From: Mesorhizobium tamadayense | GTDB taxonomy: Bacteria > Pseudomonadota > Alphaproteobacteria > Rhizobiales > Rhizobiaceae | Assembly (NCBI RefSeq): GCF_003863365.1 | Contig: NZ_RQXT01000024.1 | Span: forward strand, 28,470-92,469 | DNA length: 64,000 bases | Direction of reading: 5' to 3' | Shown here: piece after piece, positions 8,935-18,085 of the stretch | Layout: each line of letters begins with the position of its first letter | How positions within the stretch are numbered: the stretch's first letter is position 1 | Translations under genes and position numbers: made by a program | The notes under the pieces: model-generated | Told to the model about the DNA's origin: nothing | Databases searched by the model: none | The model's input: the letters and a program-made list of their open reading frames with translations, nothing else

Positions 8935-9828
8935 TCAAGCCTTCTTGTAGGGCCGGCTGAATAGACCTTCCGGTTTGAACATCAGCACCAAAAGGAACAC
9001 TCCGTAGGCGATCGCATTCGTCCAGCCGCCGCTGATGAAATACTGGACGTAGGCCTCGATCAGGCCGAGCAGGATGCCGCCGGCGAGCGCGCCGGTGACG
9101 TTGCCGATGCCGCCCAGCGCCAGTGCCACCAGCGCCTTCAGGCTGAAGATGAAGCCGGCGAAGGGGTTGAACGGAAAGGTGGTCGCCACCGCGACACCCG
9201 CCGCACCCGCCAGCGCAATGCCTATGGCGAAGGCAATGGCGTTGACGCGGTGCGGGCTGATGCCCATCAGCATTGCTGAGTCCATGTCCTCGGAGGCGGC
9301 GCGCACCGCCTTGCCGACAATCGTCTTGCGCAGGAAGAGCATCACCAGCCCGGTGCCGGCGAGCGCGATGAGGAAGCCCATCGAGCGGGTGAAGGAGGTG
9401 CGCACGCCGAAGAGCTCGATGCCGCTCGCCGTGTAGCTCGTCACCACCCCGGCAGTGTTGCCGCCCCACACGACGGTCATCAGGTTCTGGACCAAAAACA
9501 TCAGGCCGACGGCGATCAGCAGCGAGACGTTGCGGTCCTCTTCTGCCGCCGCCTTGCGGAACAGGCCCTGATAGATCAGCCAGCCGACGCCGAGCCCGAC
9601 CGGCACCACGATGAGGAGCGATAGGAACGGATCGATGCCGAGGCCGTAGAACAGCGCCCGCACGAAATAGGCGGCCAAAATGATCATCGCGCCCTGGGCG
9701 AGGAAGATCAGCCGCATGGTGCCGAAGATGAGGCTGAGGCCCACCGCGGCGACGCCATACATGGCGCCGCCGAGCGCGCCGTTGAGCGACAGCTGGAAGA
9801 GGATGTCGGGTGGCGGGAGATTGAACAT
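8935..9828 (-). CDS. livH: Branched-chain amino acid-type ABC transporter permease LivH
   Basis: A 297-residue polytopic membrane protein with the LivH-type opening NGALGGAMYGVAAVGLSLIF and LIFLAQGAMIILAAYFV. GGAG lies 6 nt before the ATG, within the end of livF, whose stop is 3 bp upstream. It pairs with LivM to form the translocation channel of the ABC importer encoded between 12559 and 7959. Confidence 0.92.
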   Translation of the reverse strand: MFNLPPPDILFQLSLNGALGGAMYGVAAVGLSLIFGTMRLIFLAQGAMIILAAYFVRALFYGLGIDPFLSLLIVVPVGLGVGWLIYQGLFRKAAAEEDRNVSLLIAVGLMFLVQNLMTVVWGGNTAGVVTSYTASGIELFGVRTSFTRSMGFLIALAGTGLVMLFLRKTIVGKAVRAASEDMDSAMLMGISPHRVNAIAFAIGIALAGAAGVAVATTFPFNPFAGFIFSLKALVALALGGIGNVTGALAGGILLGLIEAYVQYFISGGWTNAIAYGVFLLVLMFKPEGLFSRPYKKA

Positions 9829-9831
9829 TTT

Positions 9832-10534
9832 CTACTCCAACACGCCCATATAGGCCTTCTGGATTTCGGGATCGGCGAGAAGCTCGGCGCCGGTGCCATG
9901 CATGGCGAGCGAGCCCGTCTGCAGCACGAAGGCATAGCCGGCGACCTTCAGGGCCTGGTGGATGTTCTGCTCGACCAGCAGAATGGTGACGCCCTGGCGG
10001 TGCAAGGTCTGGATCAGCGCGAACATCTGCTGCACGACCAGCGGGCTGAGGCCCAGCGACGGCTCGTCGAGGATGAGCAGCGACGGCTCCGACATGGTGG
10101 CGCGCGCGATCGCCAGCATCTGCTGCTCGCCGCCGGAAAGCGAGCCAGCCTTCTGATGCGCGCGCTCCTTCAGCCGCGGAAACAGCGTGTAGGCCTTGTC
10201 GAGCAATTCCCTGGTGCGCGACCGCGCCTTGGGCTGGAAGGCGCCGAGCTCGAGGTTTTCCAGCACCGTCATCTGGCGGAACAAGCCGCGCCCTTCCGGC
10301 ACATGGGCGATGCCCATGCGGGCGATCTCCTGCGGCGCCTTGCCGACCAGAGAGTCGCCGGCCAGGCGAATGTCACCGGCTTTCGGTTTTAGCAGGCCGG
10401 ACACGGTCCTGAGCAGCGTCGTCTTGCCGGCGCCGTTGGCGCCGACGATGGCGACGATCGTGCCGGGATCGACATGGAGCGACACGCCCCACAGCGCGCC
10501 GACATCGCCATAGGCGACTTCAAGATCGCTCACT

Positions 10535-10554
<20 letters not shown>
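9832..10554 (-). CDS. livF: Branched-chain amino acid-type ABC transporter ATPase LivF
   Basis: An ABC ATPase of about 240 residues with Walker A GANGAGKTT, signature LSGGEQQML and Walker B LLILDEPSLGL. There is no ATG near the expected start. The best candidate is a TTG at 10554 (reading as MANRLLEVSDLEVAYG), which overlaps the end of livG by 20 bp and gives the usual LivF length. The frame stays open upstream to 10623, but that part is antisense-like within livG and was rejected. Translational coupling to livG is likely. Confidence 0.9.
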
Positions 10555-11272
<718 letters not shown>

Positions 11273-11350
11273 CGTGCTTCTATCCCTCCCTGGTGACGAT
11301 GTCGGGGCGGCCGCGCCATGGCGACCGCCTCGCCCGCCAGTTCTATTTCG

Positions 11351-12559
11351 TCAGCGCTTGTCCCAAGCCGGAGCCGGCTTGTAGGTCCAGTCGCCGTCAG
11401 GGTAGATGAGCTGGTGCTTGCCCTGCCACCATTGCGTGGCGACGCTCGGGATCAGCGCGAAGCCGGTGTCGTCGAACTTCAGGTCGCCGACCACAGTGTC
11501 CTTGAACTCCTGGCCGAAGATCGCGTCGTGGATCGCCACCGCATCGGTACTGCCGGCCTTCTCGATCGCCTGCGCCAGCACTTGCGCGTTGGCGTAGAAG
11601 GCGCCGACGGTGACGGAGTCCTTCTTGAACTCGGCCTCGTAGCGGTCGCCGAGCTCTTTGGCGCCCTTGTAAGGATAGCTCGCCGACCAGAAGCCGTCGG
11701 TCAGGATGTAGTCGGAGTCGGGTCCCAGCGCTTCGTGGAACTCGCCGGTCCAGGTGCCCTTCCAGCCATGCAGGTAAGGCACGGAGAAGCCGAGCTCCTT
11801 CATCTGGCGAAGCAGCGTGATGGTGTCGGCCGGCGAGCCGAAGACCAGCATGGCGTCGACATCGGAAGCCTTCAGCTTGGTGATCAGGGCCGAATAGTCG
11901 GTGGCGCCGATCGCCCAGGGATCGTCGACGGCGAAAGCGTAGCCGTATTTCTTCGCCGCCGCCTCGAAGGCGCCGCCAAAGCCCTTGCCGTCGGGCGAGT
12001 CTTCCGAGACCAGCGCCGGATGCTTCGGCTTTTCACTGGCCGGCAGCTTGCCCCAGATCTGGAACGGCACCTCGGCGCCGGGGCCCGGATGGAAGAAGAA
12101 CAAGGCCGAGTATTTCAGCTTCAGCGGCTGCCATTCGAAGGGAAAGGCCGTCGTGATCATGTAGAACTTCTTGTATTTTTCCGCGACGATGGCGCCGGCG
12201 ATGTTCATCGGTCCGGAATGGGTCGAAAGCAGCGCGTCCACCTTCTGCACCTTGATCAGGTTTTCCAACGCCGAAGCCACCTTGCCCTCGGAGCTTTCGT
12301 CGTCGGCGACAACCAGCCTCACCGGCAGCTTCTTGCCGGCTGACTTGACCATGATGCCGCCGGCCTTGTTGATGTCGGCGACCGCCTGCTCATAGGCCCA
12401 TTTCTGCTCCTTGCCGTCGCCGGCGAGAGGCCCGGTCAGCGAGATCGGCGCGCCGATGACGATCTCGTCGCCGGCGGCATTGGCGACGACCGTGCCGCCA
12501 AGCCCAAGCGCGGTGGTCAGCAGCAAGCCGGCCAGCATTCCCTTCAGACTGATTTCCAT
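11351..12559 (-). CDS. Branched-chain amino acid-type ABC transporter substrate-binding protein
   Basis: A 402-residue periplasmic binding protein. It starts with a signal peptide (positive MEISLK, hydrophobic core to about residue 27, likely cleavage around NA-AGDE), followed by IVIGAPISLTGPLAGDGKEQ, typical of the Leu/Ile/Val-binding family (Peripla_BP_6). The start at 12559 was chosen because GGGAGG lies just upstream; an in-frame ATG at 12580 is an alternative. It supplies substrate to LivGFHM, encoded immediately downstream. Amino acid, amide and aromatic ligands are all known for this family. Confidence 0.9.
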   Translation of the reverse strand: MEISLKGMLAGLLLTTALGLGGTVVANAAGDEIVIGAPISLTGPLAGDGKEQKWAYEQAVADINKAGGIMVKSAGKKLPVRLVVADDESSEGKVASALENLIKVQKVDALLSTHSGPMNIAGAIVAEKYKKFYMITTAFPFEWQPLKLKYSALFFFHPGPGAEVPFQIWGKLPASEKPKHPALVSEDSPDGKGFGGAFEAAAKKYGYAFAVDDPWAIGATDYSALITKLKASDVDAMLVFGSPADTITLLRQMKELGFSVPYLHGWKGTWTGEFHEALGPDSDYILTDGFWSASYPYKGAKELGDRYEAEFKKDSVTVGAFYANAQVLAQAIEKAGSTDAVAIHDAIFGQEFKDTVVGDLKFDDTGFALIPSVATQWWQGKHQLIYPDGDWTYKPAPAWDKR

Positions 12560-12625
12560 TCCATCCTCCCAGGTTTTCATCGGGCCGCCTCCTCCGGGCG
12601 AGCCCGCATCCACTGCGCCGATGCC

Positions 12626-13018
12626 TCAGCTCATCGCGTCTGCGACCAGCTTGGTGTCGGTGAACTGCTCGAAGCTGACGGCCTTGCCGTCCTGCATCTC
12701 CCAGACATGGACGACGCGCGCCGTCATCTTCTTGCCTGTCTTTTTGTAGGTGCCCGAATAGGTGCCGATGCCGACGATCGTCGCGCCGCCATCGACCAGC
12801 TTTTCGAGCGCGAAAGTGTAGCCGTCCCAGTCCTCGCCGATGCGCTTGAAGACGCCGGCGATGACGGCATCGGGACCGACATAGGTTCCGGCATAAGGAA
12901 AGCCGGCCATCTCGGTCCAGGCGGTGCGCCCGGTGATCGGCGCCATCATCGCTGCAAGATCCTTGGCGTCGGAGCCGGCATAGTGGGCCTTGATGGCATC
13001 GTAGTTCTTGTTGCTCAT
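12626..13018 (-). CDS. NTF2-like / SnoaL-type protein
   Basis: The 130-residue protein has the cone-shaped NTF2-like pattern: an N-terminal helix (NYDAIKAHYAGSDAKDLAAM), a middle strand region and the C-terminal VVHVWEMQDGKAVSFEQFTD. This fold hosts polyketide cyclases, dehydratases and isomerases, as well as proteins without activity. The second of two adjacent ATG codons (13018) is better spaced from GGAG. It sits between moaF and the ABC binding-protein gene, so it probably acts on the imported compound or an early intermediate. The reaction is unknown. Confidence 0.8.
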   Translation of the reverse strand: MSNKNYDAIKAHYAGSDAKDLAAMMAPITGRTAWTEMAGFPYAGTYVGPDAVIAGVFKRIGEDWDGYTFALEKLVDGGATIVGIGTYSGTYKKTGKKMTARVVHVWEMQDGKAVSFEQFTDTKLVADAMS

Positions 13019-13035
13019 CATCCTGCTCCGCGCGC

Positions 13036-13830
13036 TCAGACCGGCGCCCTGTCGGCGTCGTAGGCAGTTCTCGATTTCTTCTCGATGAAGGCGCCAGCCG
13101 GCTTGTTCTCGACCTTGCCGTGGCTGGTCACGCCGAGGAATTTTCCGGTCGAGCGCATCGTGTCCCAGTTGTAGAAGAACAGCGAGGCGACCGGGATGAT
13201 GAACTCGCGGAAACCGAACAAATACTGGTTCTCGTCGAACTTCCAGGTGGTGGCGAGATCGACGTCGCCATGGCCGCGCTGCACCCCGACGAGGTTCTGC
13301 CAGGCATAGCGTTCTGAGCTCAGGTAAATGTGCTCATAGATGTGGTTGGGACTGTAGGTGTAGTGCGCGGTGAGCCCGATCAGGTCGCGCGTCGGCGCCG
13401 GCTCGCCGCCGCTCGGCGGAACCGCCAGATCGCCGAGCACGCCGGCCGCGTAGACTTGCGCGACGCGCGGCTCGCCCGGCGCTTCGCCGGGCTCGCGCAC
13501 CCGCTCGCGCACCGAGAGCACGCGGCGCGTCTTGGTGTTGACGATGAAAGCCTCATCCTCTGTCGGCTTTGCGGCGAAGGTCATGTTGATGAAGAAGACC
13601 TGCGGCGCCACTTCCAGAGCCTCGTACCAGTCGGCGCCGGCCTCGCTGGCCTCGCTCCAGGCCACCGTATCGGCGGCGGTGAAGGCGAGATCGATGACGC
13701 GGCCGGTCTTCAGCGTGATCTTGAAGGTTTGGCCGCGCAGCGCATCGGTCGTCGGCAGCCGGTTGGTGGCGATGCCGGCGGCGAAGTCGTCGAAATGCTT
13801 CCAATCGGCGGGTCTGTTCTGGTCGTTCAT
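13036..13830 (-). CDS. moaF: MoaF family protein (monoamine-regulon type, not molybdopterin MoaE/MoaC)
   Basis: The 264-residue protein resembles MoaF: the N-terminal part includes GQTFKITLKTGRVIDLAFT and the C-terminal part LTAHYTYSPNHIYEHIYLSS, GFREFIIPVASLFFYNWDTM and SRTAYDADR. The name comes from the monoamine (tyramine oxidase) regulon of Klebsiella and has become confused with molybdenum cofactor genes. The biochemical role is not established. The ATG at 13830 has GGAG six bases upstream. It lies between an SDR and an NTF2-like gene in the Liv transporter operon, which suggests a job in catabolism of the imported molecule. Confidence 0.75.
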   Translation of the reverse strand: MNDQNRPADWKHFDDFAAGIATNRLPTTDALRGQTFKITLKTGRVIDLAFTAADTVAWSEASEAGADWYEALEVAPQVFFINMTFAAKPTEDEAFIVNTKTRRVLSVRERVREPGEAPGEPRVAQVYAAGVLGDLAVPPSGGEPAPTRDLIGLTAHYTYSPNHIYEHIYLSSERYAWQNLVGVQRGHGDVDLATTWKFDENQYLFGFREFIIPVASLFFYNWDTMRSTGKFLGVTSHGKVENKPAGAFIEKKSRTAYDADRAPV

Positions 13831-13843
13831 CGCCATCTCCAAA

Positions 13844-14632
13844 TCAATCGACAAAAGCGAGCGTCGGCAGATCGACGACAGTGGCGCCGCCGTCGACGGT
13901 CAGGATCGATCCGTTCATCATCGCCGCCTCGCTTGAGGCGACGAAGCAGATGACGTTGGATACCTCTTCGGGCGTCGCAGGGCGGCCGAGCGGCACGTCC
14001 TTGGTGACGAGGCGGTAGGCCTCATCGATCGAGCCCAGCCCGTGCTTCTCGACGATCACCTGCATCTGCTCGTCGGCCATGGCGGTCGCTACCCAGCCCG
14101 GGCAGATTATGTTGGTGCGCACGCCTTGGCGGCCATAATCGCGCGCCAGCGATTTGCCGAAGCCGACGCAGGCATGTTTCATGGTCACGTAGCCGGCCGC
14201 CGCAGGTCCGGCGAACAGGCCGGCGATCGAGGCAACGACGACGATATTGCCCTTTCGCGCGATCAGGTCGGGCAGGCATTCGCGGGCGCAGACGAAAGCG
14301 GTATCGAGATTGGTGCGCGTCGCCAGCGCCCAGGTCTCGTCGCTCATCGTCGCGGTCGGGCCGACGCCATGGCCGCCGGCATTGGCGACCAGAATGTCGA
14401 CCGGGCCGACCTTCGCATGGACCTCGGCGAGGGCGGCGCGCACTGCTTTCGCGTCGGCGGCGTCGCCCTGCACCACCAGCCCACCTATGTCTCTGGTGAC
14501 GGCTTCGAGCGGCTCGCGCCGCCGGCCCATCAGCACCACCTTGGCGCCCTCGCCGGCCATGCGGCGGGCGACCGCAGCACCAATGCCGGTGCCGCCGCCG
14601 GTGATGAATGCCGTCTTGCCGGAAAATCTCAT
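13844..14632 (-). CDS. Short-chain dehydrogenase/reductase (SDR), first gene of the moaF-liv operon
   Basis: A classical SDR of 262 residues: cofactor site TGGGTGIG, NAGGHG and catalytic YVTMK, with a serine in VASIAGL and the FabG-like C-terminus LTVDGGATVVD. The start at 14632 follows GGACGG; the frame stays open further upstream into a repeat region, which was rejected. It is the promoter-proximal gene of an eight-gene minus-strand unit (SDR, moaF, NTF2-like, binding protein, livG, livF, livH, livM). It probably oxidises an alcohol in the pathway of the imported substrate. Confidence 0.9.
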   Translation of the reverse strand: MRFSGKTAFITGGGTGIGAAVARRMAGEGAKVVLMGRRREPLEAVTRDIGGLVVQGDAADAKAVRAALAEVHAKVGPVDILVANAGGHGVGPTATMSDETWALATRTNLDTAFVCARECLPDLIARKGNIVVVASIAGLFAGPAAAGYVTMKHACVGFGKSLARDYGRQGVRTNIICPGWVATAMADEQMQVIVEKHGLGSIDEAYRLVTKDVPLGRPATPEEVSNVICFVASSEAAMMNGSILTVDGGATVVDLPTLAFVD

Positions 14633-14724
14633 TGCTGCCGTCCTAGCGGGGTTGCCGCCCTTGCAGGCGAGAGGCCCAATGTCGTCGATCGTCGATGCGG
14701 AGTGTGCGACGGCTAGGTTTTGCC

Positions 14725-14766
14725 GTCTTGTCCGAGCGGGAACTTTGTTTTGACTGAGCGCGCACT
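14725..14766. repeat. 42-bp direct repeat, copy 1
   Basis: These 42 bases (beginning GTCTTGTCCGAGCGGGAAC, ending GACTGAGCGCGCACT) are identical to 16456-16497, in the same orientation. The two copies bracket the yceI/membrane-protein pair. Both copies lie outside the accepted genes. Confidence 0.85.
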
Positions 14767-14787
14767 TCGCCGCCGGTCTTGCAAAGT

Positions 14788-14815
14788 GCCGCGCGACCTT
14801 CACGGGCCGCGCGGC
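14788..14815. terminator. GC-rich hairpin downstream of yceI
   Basis: GCCGCGCG (14788-14795) is mirrored perfectly by CGCGCGGC (14808-14815) with a 12-nt loop, about 20-50 bp past the yceI stop in the direction of transcription. There is no run of Ts, so it is at best a weak intrinsic terminator or a stabilising hairpin. Confidence 0.35.
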
Positions 14816-14835
14816 GACCGCCCACCCTCGGGCGG

Positions 14836-15423
14836 CTATTTTTTGATCGCTTCGAGATCGATGACGATGTCGACGTCCGGGCCGAGGCCGAAGCCGTCTG
14901 CCGCCTTGGCCATCGGGAAGTCGGCGGTGCTGATCTTGCCGGTGGCGCTGAAAGCTGCCTTGGTCAGCGTCGCATCCCACGGCGCCGGCGCCTCGTTGAG
15001 CAGCTTGACGTCGAGGGTGACCTCCTTAGCAACGCCGCTGATGGTGAGATTGCCGGTGACCTTGCCGGTCTTGTCGTCGACCTTCTCGACCTTGGTGCTT
15101 TCGAAGCTGATGGTCGGGAACTCGGCCGCGTTGAAGAAGTCCGGCCCCTTCAGGTCGCTATCGCGCTGATCGAAGGCGGTGTGGACCGAGCCGACATCGA
15201 GCTCGGCCTTGACGCTGCTTTTCGAGACATCGGCCTTGTCCAGCGCGATCGTGCCCTTGACGGCGTCGAATTGGCCATGGGCGATGCCATAGATGCCGTG
15301 CTTGACGGTGAAGGTGACCCAGGCGTGCTGGCCGTCGATCTCGTAATTGTCCGCCCAGGCGGCCGATCCCAGCATGGAAGCGGCCGCGAAAGCGAGCGCG
15401 CCAATCAGTTTTTTCGTCGTCAC
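14836..15423 (-). CDS. YceI family periplasmic lipid-binding-like protein
   Basis: The 195-residue protein begins with a signal peptide (MTTKKLIGALAFAAASMLGS, likely cut after AWA) and continues with a YceI lipocalin-like barrel: WVTFTVKHGIYGIAHGQFDA, then ELDVGSVHTAFDQRDSDLKG. Members bind isoprenoid or other hydrophobic molecules in the periplasm, and many are stress-induced. It is followed in the operon sense by nothing, and preceded 40 bp upstream by a membrane-protein gene on the same strand. The pairing of YceI with a polytopic membrane protein recalls yceJ-yceI operons, although the partner here is not clearly a YceJ-type cytochrome b. Confidence 0.9.
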   Translation of the reverse strand: MTTKKLIGALAFAAASMLGSAAWADNYEIDGQHAWVTFTVKHGIYGIAHGQFDAVKGTIALDKADVSKSSVKAELDVGSVHTAFDQRDSDLKGPDFFNAAEFPTISFESTKVEKVDDKTGKVTGNLTISGVAKEVTLDVKLLNEAPAPWDATLTKAAFSATGKISTADFPMAKAADGFGLGPDVDIVIDLEAIKK

Positions 15424-15463
15424 ATGTTTCTCCCTGTTGTTGGTTCTGTTTGTCGGACCCGGC

Positions 15464-16363
15464 TCATGAAAAGCCGAGGGCTGCCCCGTGCGGCGCCCAG
15501 ACGATCGCCGCGAGCATGGCCAGCATCGCCGGGATGGCGATCAGGAGGCCGGCGATCGGCGGCCGCAAGGGCCGCATGCCGGGAAGCAGGCCTTGCAGCC
15601 GGCCGCGCATCAGCACGGCCACGGTCGGCGGCAAGGACGACAGGATGAGCGCCGCGGGATTGGCCTTGGGCGCCAGCAGCGCCACCTGGATCAGCACGGT
15701 GGCGGCAGCGTAGAGCAGCAGGAATTCGACGCCCTTGCTCCATCCACCGGCCGCTCTGCCGTGCAGTGTCGCGACATATTGCACAAGACACCAGCCGCCG
15801 GTCAGCGCGGCAAGCGAACCGAGCAATTGTCCGGTGACGATCGAGGCGCCGAGCACCGAGACGATGGCACCGGAAAGCGACAGGGCGAGCACGGCCGCGG
15901 GCGCCAGGAACGGCTCTTCGGCCGAGGGCGACGGAGCGGCTTGCGTGGAGATCAGCCTCGCGGCGCCGATGATCGTCAACAGGCCGACGACAACAGTGGC
16001 GATCATCGGCAGGTCGAGCGAGCCGGAGGCCATGCGCCGCCAGCCGAGCCACAGGAATGCCGCCACGAGAGTGGCAACGGCAAGAAGGTTGGACGTCCGA
16101 GAACCGAGCACGCGCGCGGGCAACAGACCGATGATGATGCCGGCAAAGGCGAGATAGATCAGCTTCTGGCTGGCGGCGACCGGCGGCACCACCGGCGGGC
16201 CAAGCGTGTCCCAGTAGAAGAACAGAAGCGGCGCCGCCCAAAGCAGCGTCAGCACCGGCGACGACGCCGGCACAACAAAACGCGAAAGCAGAGCAAGCGC
16301 GATGCCGAGCACAAGCGGCAGCGCGGCCGTGGTGACCATCGGATTGCCGAGAAACGCGCTCAA
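15464..16363 (-). CDS. Polytopic inner-membrane protein of unknown function
   Basis: The protein is about 299 residues long, with roughly nine or ten hydrophobic segments (for example LPLVLGIALALLSRFV, LIYLAFAGIIIGLLPARVLG, LPMIATVVVGLLTIIGAARL and GLLIAIPAMLAMLAAIVW) and no soluble domain. I recognise no family. The start is probably a TTG at 16363 with GGAGGT 8 nt upstream; an ATG at 16339 is the alternative. It lies just upstream of yceI on the same strand with a 40-bp gap, and the pair is framed by the 42-bp repeats. A role in membrane lipid or quinone handling is only a guess from yceI. Confidence 0.7.
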   Translation of the reverse strand: MSAFLGNPMVTTAALPLVLGIALALLSRFVVPASSPVLTLLWAAPLLFFYWDTLGPPVVPPVAASQKLIYLAFAGIIIGLLPARVLGSRTSNLLAVATLVAAFLWLGWRRMASGSLDLPMIATVVVGLLTIIGAARLISTQAAPSPSAEEPFLAPAAVLALSLSGAIVSVLGASIVTGQLLGSLAALTGGWCLVQYVATLHGRAAGGWSKGVEFLLLYAAATVLIQVALLAPKANPAALILSSLPPTVAVLMRGRLQGLLPGMRPLRPPIAGLLIAIPAMLAMLAAIVWAPHGAALGFS

Positions 16364-16455
16364 TCGCAGCCACCTCCGTGACAATCTGCAGCCAGAACCG
16401 CGCGCGGTCTGCGCAATTCGATGAGAGTGTGATCTTGACCGGCAAGGCGGGGGCA

Positions 16456-16497
16456 GTCTTGTCCGAGCGGGAACTTTGTTTTGACTGAGCGCGCACT
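16456..16497. repeat. 42-bp direct repeat, copy 2
   Basis: Identical in all 42 positions to 14725-14766. It lies in the 214-bp divergent region between the membrane-protein gene (start 16363) and the aldehyde dehydrogenase gene (start 16578). Sequence flanking the repeat differs between the copies. Confidence 0.85.
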
Positions 16498-16577
16498 CGC
16501 GCATCCGGCGGCTTGAAGCGCGTCGGTGCGCTCCGTAACCGTCTCTAAAAATGTTCATCAGCTTCGAGGAGGATGGC

Positions 16578-18080
16578 GTGAACGAGAGAACCGTGCCACC
16601 GATCAGCGCCGCCGCCGCCGCATTCCTGTCGCGTCCGCACCGGCCGTTCATCAATGGGCGCTTCGTCGACGGTCTCGCCGGCGACGGGCTGGCGATCGAC
16701 GATTCCGCTTCCGGAGAGATCGTCGCGCATGTGCCGGAGAGCGGCGCTGAGCTGGTCGACCAGGCGGTCAGCGCCGCGCGCGCCGCACTCGAAGGGCCAT
16801 GGGCGTCGATGCGGCCGGTCGACCGCCAGAACCTGATGCTGAAGCTTGCCGACGCGATCGATGCCGATGCGGATCTGCTCGCCGAAATCGAGAGCATCGA
16901 GAACGGCAAGTCGCTTGGCGTCGCCCGCATGCTCAGCGCCGGCGGCACGGTCGACTGGCTGCGCTACTATGCGGGATGGGCAACCAAGATCGAAGGCTCG
17001 ACCTTCCAGGTCTCCATTCCCGTGCCGCCCGGCGCCAAGCACCATGCGATGACGGTCATGGAGCCGGTCGGCGCGGTCGGCGCGATCGTGCCTTGGAACT
17101 TCCCGCTGCTGATCGGCATGTGGAAGATCGCGCCGGCGCTGGCCTGCGGCTGCACGATCGTATTGAAGCCGCCGCAGGAAACGCCGCTCGGCCTGCTGAG
17201 GCTCGCCGAGCTGATCGAGGCGGCGGGCTTCCCGCCCGGCGTCATCAACATCGTCACAGGCAGCGGCGCCGTTACCGGTGAGGCGCTGATCCGCCATCCC
17301 GGCATCGACAAGCTGACCTTCACCGGCTCGACGGAAGTGGGAAAGCGTGTCGGCCACGCCGCGGTGGATCGCGTCGCGCGCTTCACGCTGGAGCTCGGCT
17401 CCAAGTCGCCGATGATCCTGCTGGCCGACATGGAGGACGGCATCGAGCCGCTGCTTGCCGGGCTCGGAATGTTCTTCAACCAGGGGCAGGTCTGCACCTC
17501 GGCGGCGAGGCTGCTGATCGAGAAGTCGATCTATGACCGCACGCTGGCGCGTCTGGCCGAGATCGCCGACGGCATGACGATGGGCGCCGGCCGGGATGCC
17601 GAGGCGCAGATCAATCCGCTGGTCTCGGCCAAGCACCGGCAGAGTGTGCAGGGTTTTGTCGAGCGTAGCCTGGCGGCCGGCGCCGAACGGGTGAGCGGCG
17701 CGCGCCCGGTGCCGGCCAGGGGCCACTATGTGGCGCCGACCATCCTGCATCAGGTCAAGCCCGAGATGGAGATCGTGCGCGAGGAGGTGTTCGGCCCTGT
17801 CGTGGCGGCGATGCCCGTTGCCGACCTCGACGAGGCGATCCGCATCGCCAACGACACGCGCTACGGCTTGTCGGCCTCGATCTGGACCCGCGACATGGGC
17901 AAGGCGATGACGGCGATCCACGGCCTCAAGGCCGGCACGGTGTGGGTCAACTCGCACAACACGCTCGACCCGGCCGCACCCTTCGGCGGCTTCAAGCAGT
18001 CCGGCATCGGCCGCGAGCATGGCCGCGCGGCGATCGAGGGTTACCTCGAGACCAAGACCGCCATCATGCGCTACGCCTGA
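16578..18080 (+). CDS. Aldehyde dehydrogenase (phenylacetaldehyde dehydrogenase-like)
   Basis: A full-length NAD(P)-dependent aldehyde dehydrogenase of 500 residues: cofactor region VGAIVPWNFPLL, substrate anchor FTGSTEVGK, general base in LELGSKSPM, catalytic cysteine in NQGQVCTSAARL and C-terminal PFGGFKQSGIGRE. A GTG at 16578 with GGAGG five bases upstream is the best start; an ATG at 16551 would add nine residues without a ribosome site. It forms a pair with the GMC oxidoreductase 5 bp downstream, so the likely route is alcohol to aldehyde to acid. Similarity to FeaB-type enzymes is an impression from motif context. Confidence 0.9.
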   Translation: MNERTVPPISAAAAAFLSRPHRPFINGRFVDGLAGDGLAIDDSASGEIVAHVPESGAELVDQAVSAARAALEGPWASMRPVDRQNLMLKLADAIDADADLLAEIESIENGKSLGVARMLSAGGTVDWLRYYAGWATKIEGSTFQVSIPVPPGAKHHAMTVMEPVGAVGAIVPWNFPLLIGMWKIAPALACGCTIVLKPPQETPLGLLRLAELIEAAGFPPGVINIVTGSGAVTGEALIRHPGIDKLTFTGSTEVGKRVGHAAVDRVARFTLELGSKSPMILLADMEDGIEPLLAGLGMFFNQGQVCTSAARLLIEKSIYDRTLARLAEIADGMTMGAGRDAEAQINPLVSAKHRQSVQGFVERSLAAGAERVSGARPVPARGHYVAPTILHQVKPEMEIVREEVFGPVVAAMPVADLDEAIRIANDTRYGLSASIWTRDMGKAMTAIHGLKAGTVWVNSHNTLDPAAPFGGFKQSGIGREHGRAAIEGYLETKTAIMRYA

Positions 18081-18085
18081 CCGAA

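Noticed and set aside
13036..13830. Molybdenum cofactor biosynthesis role for the MoaF gene
   Set aside because: The name comes from the monoamine regulon; no molybdopterin gene or molybdoenzyme is nearby.
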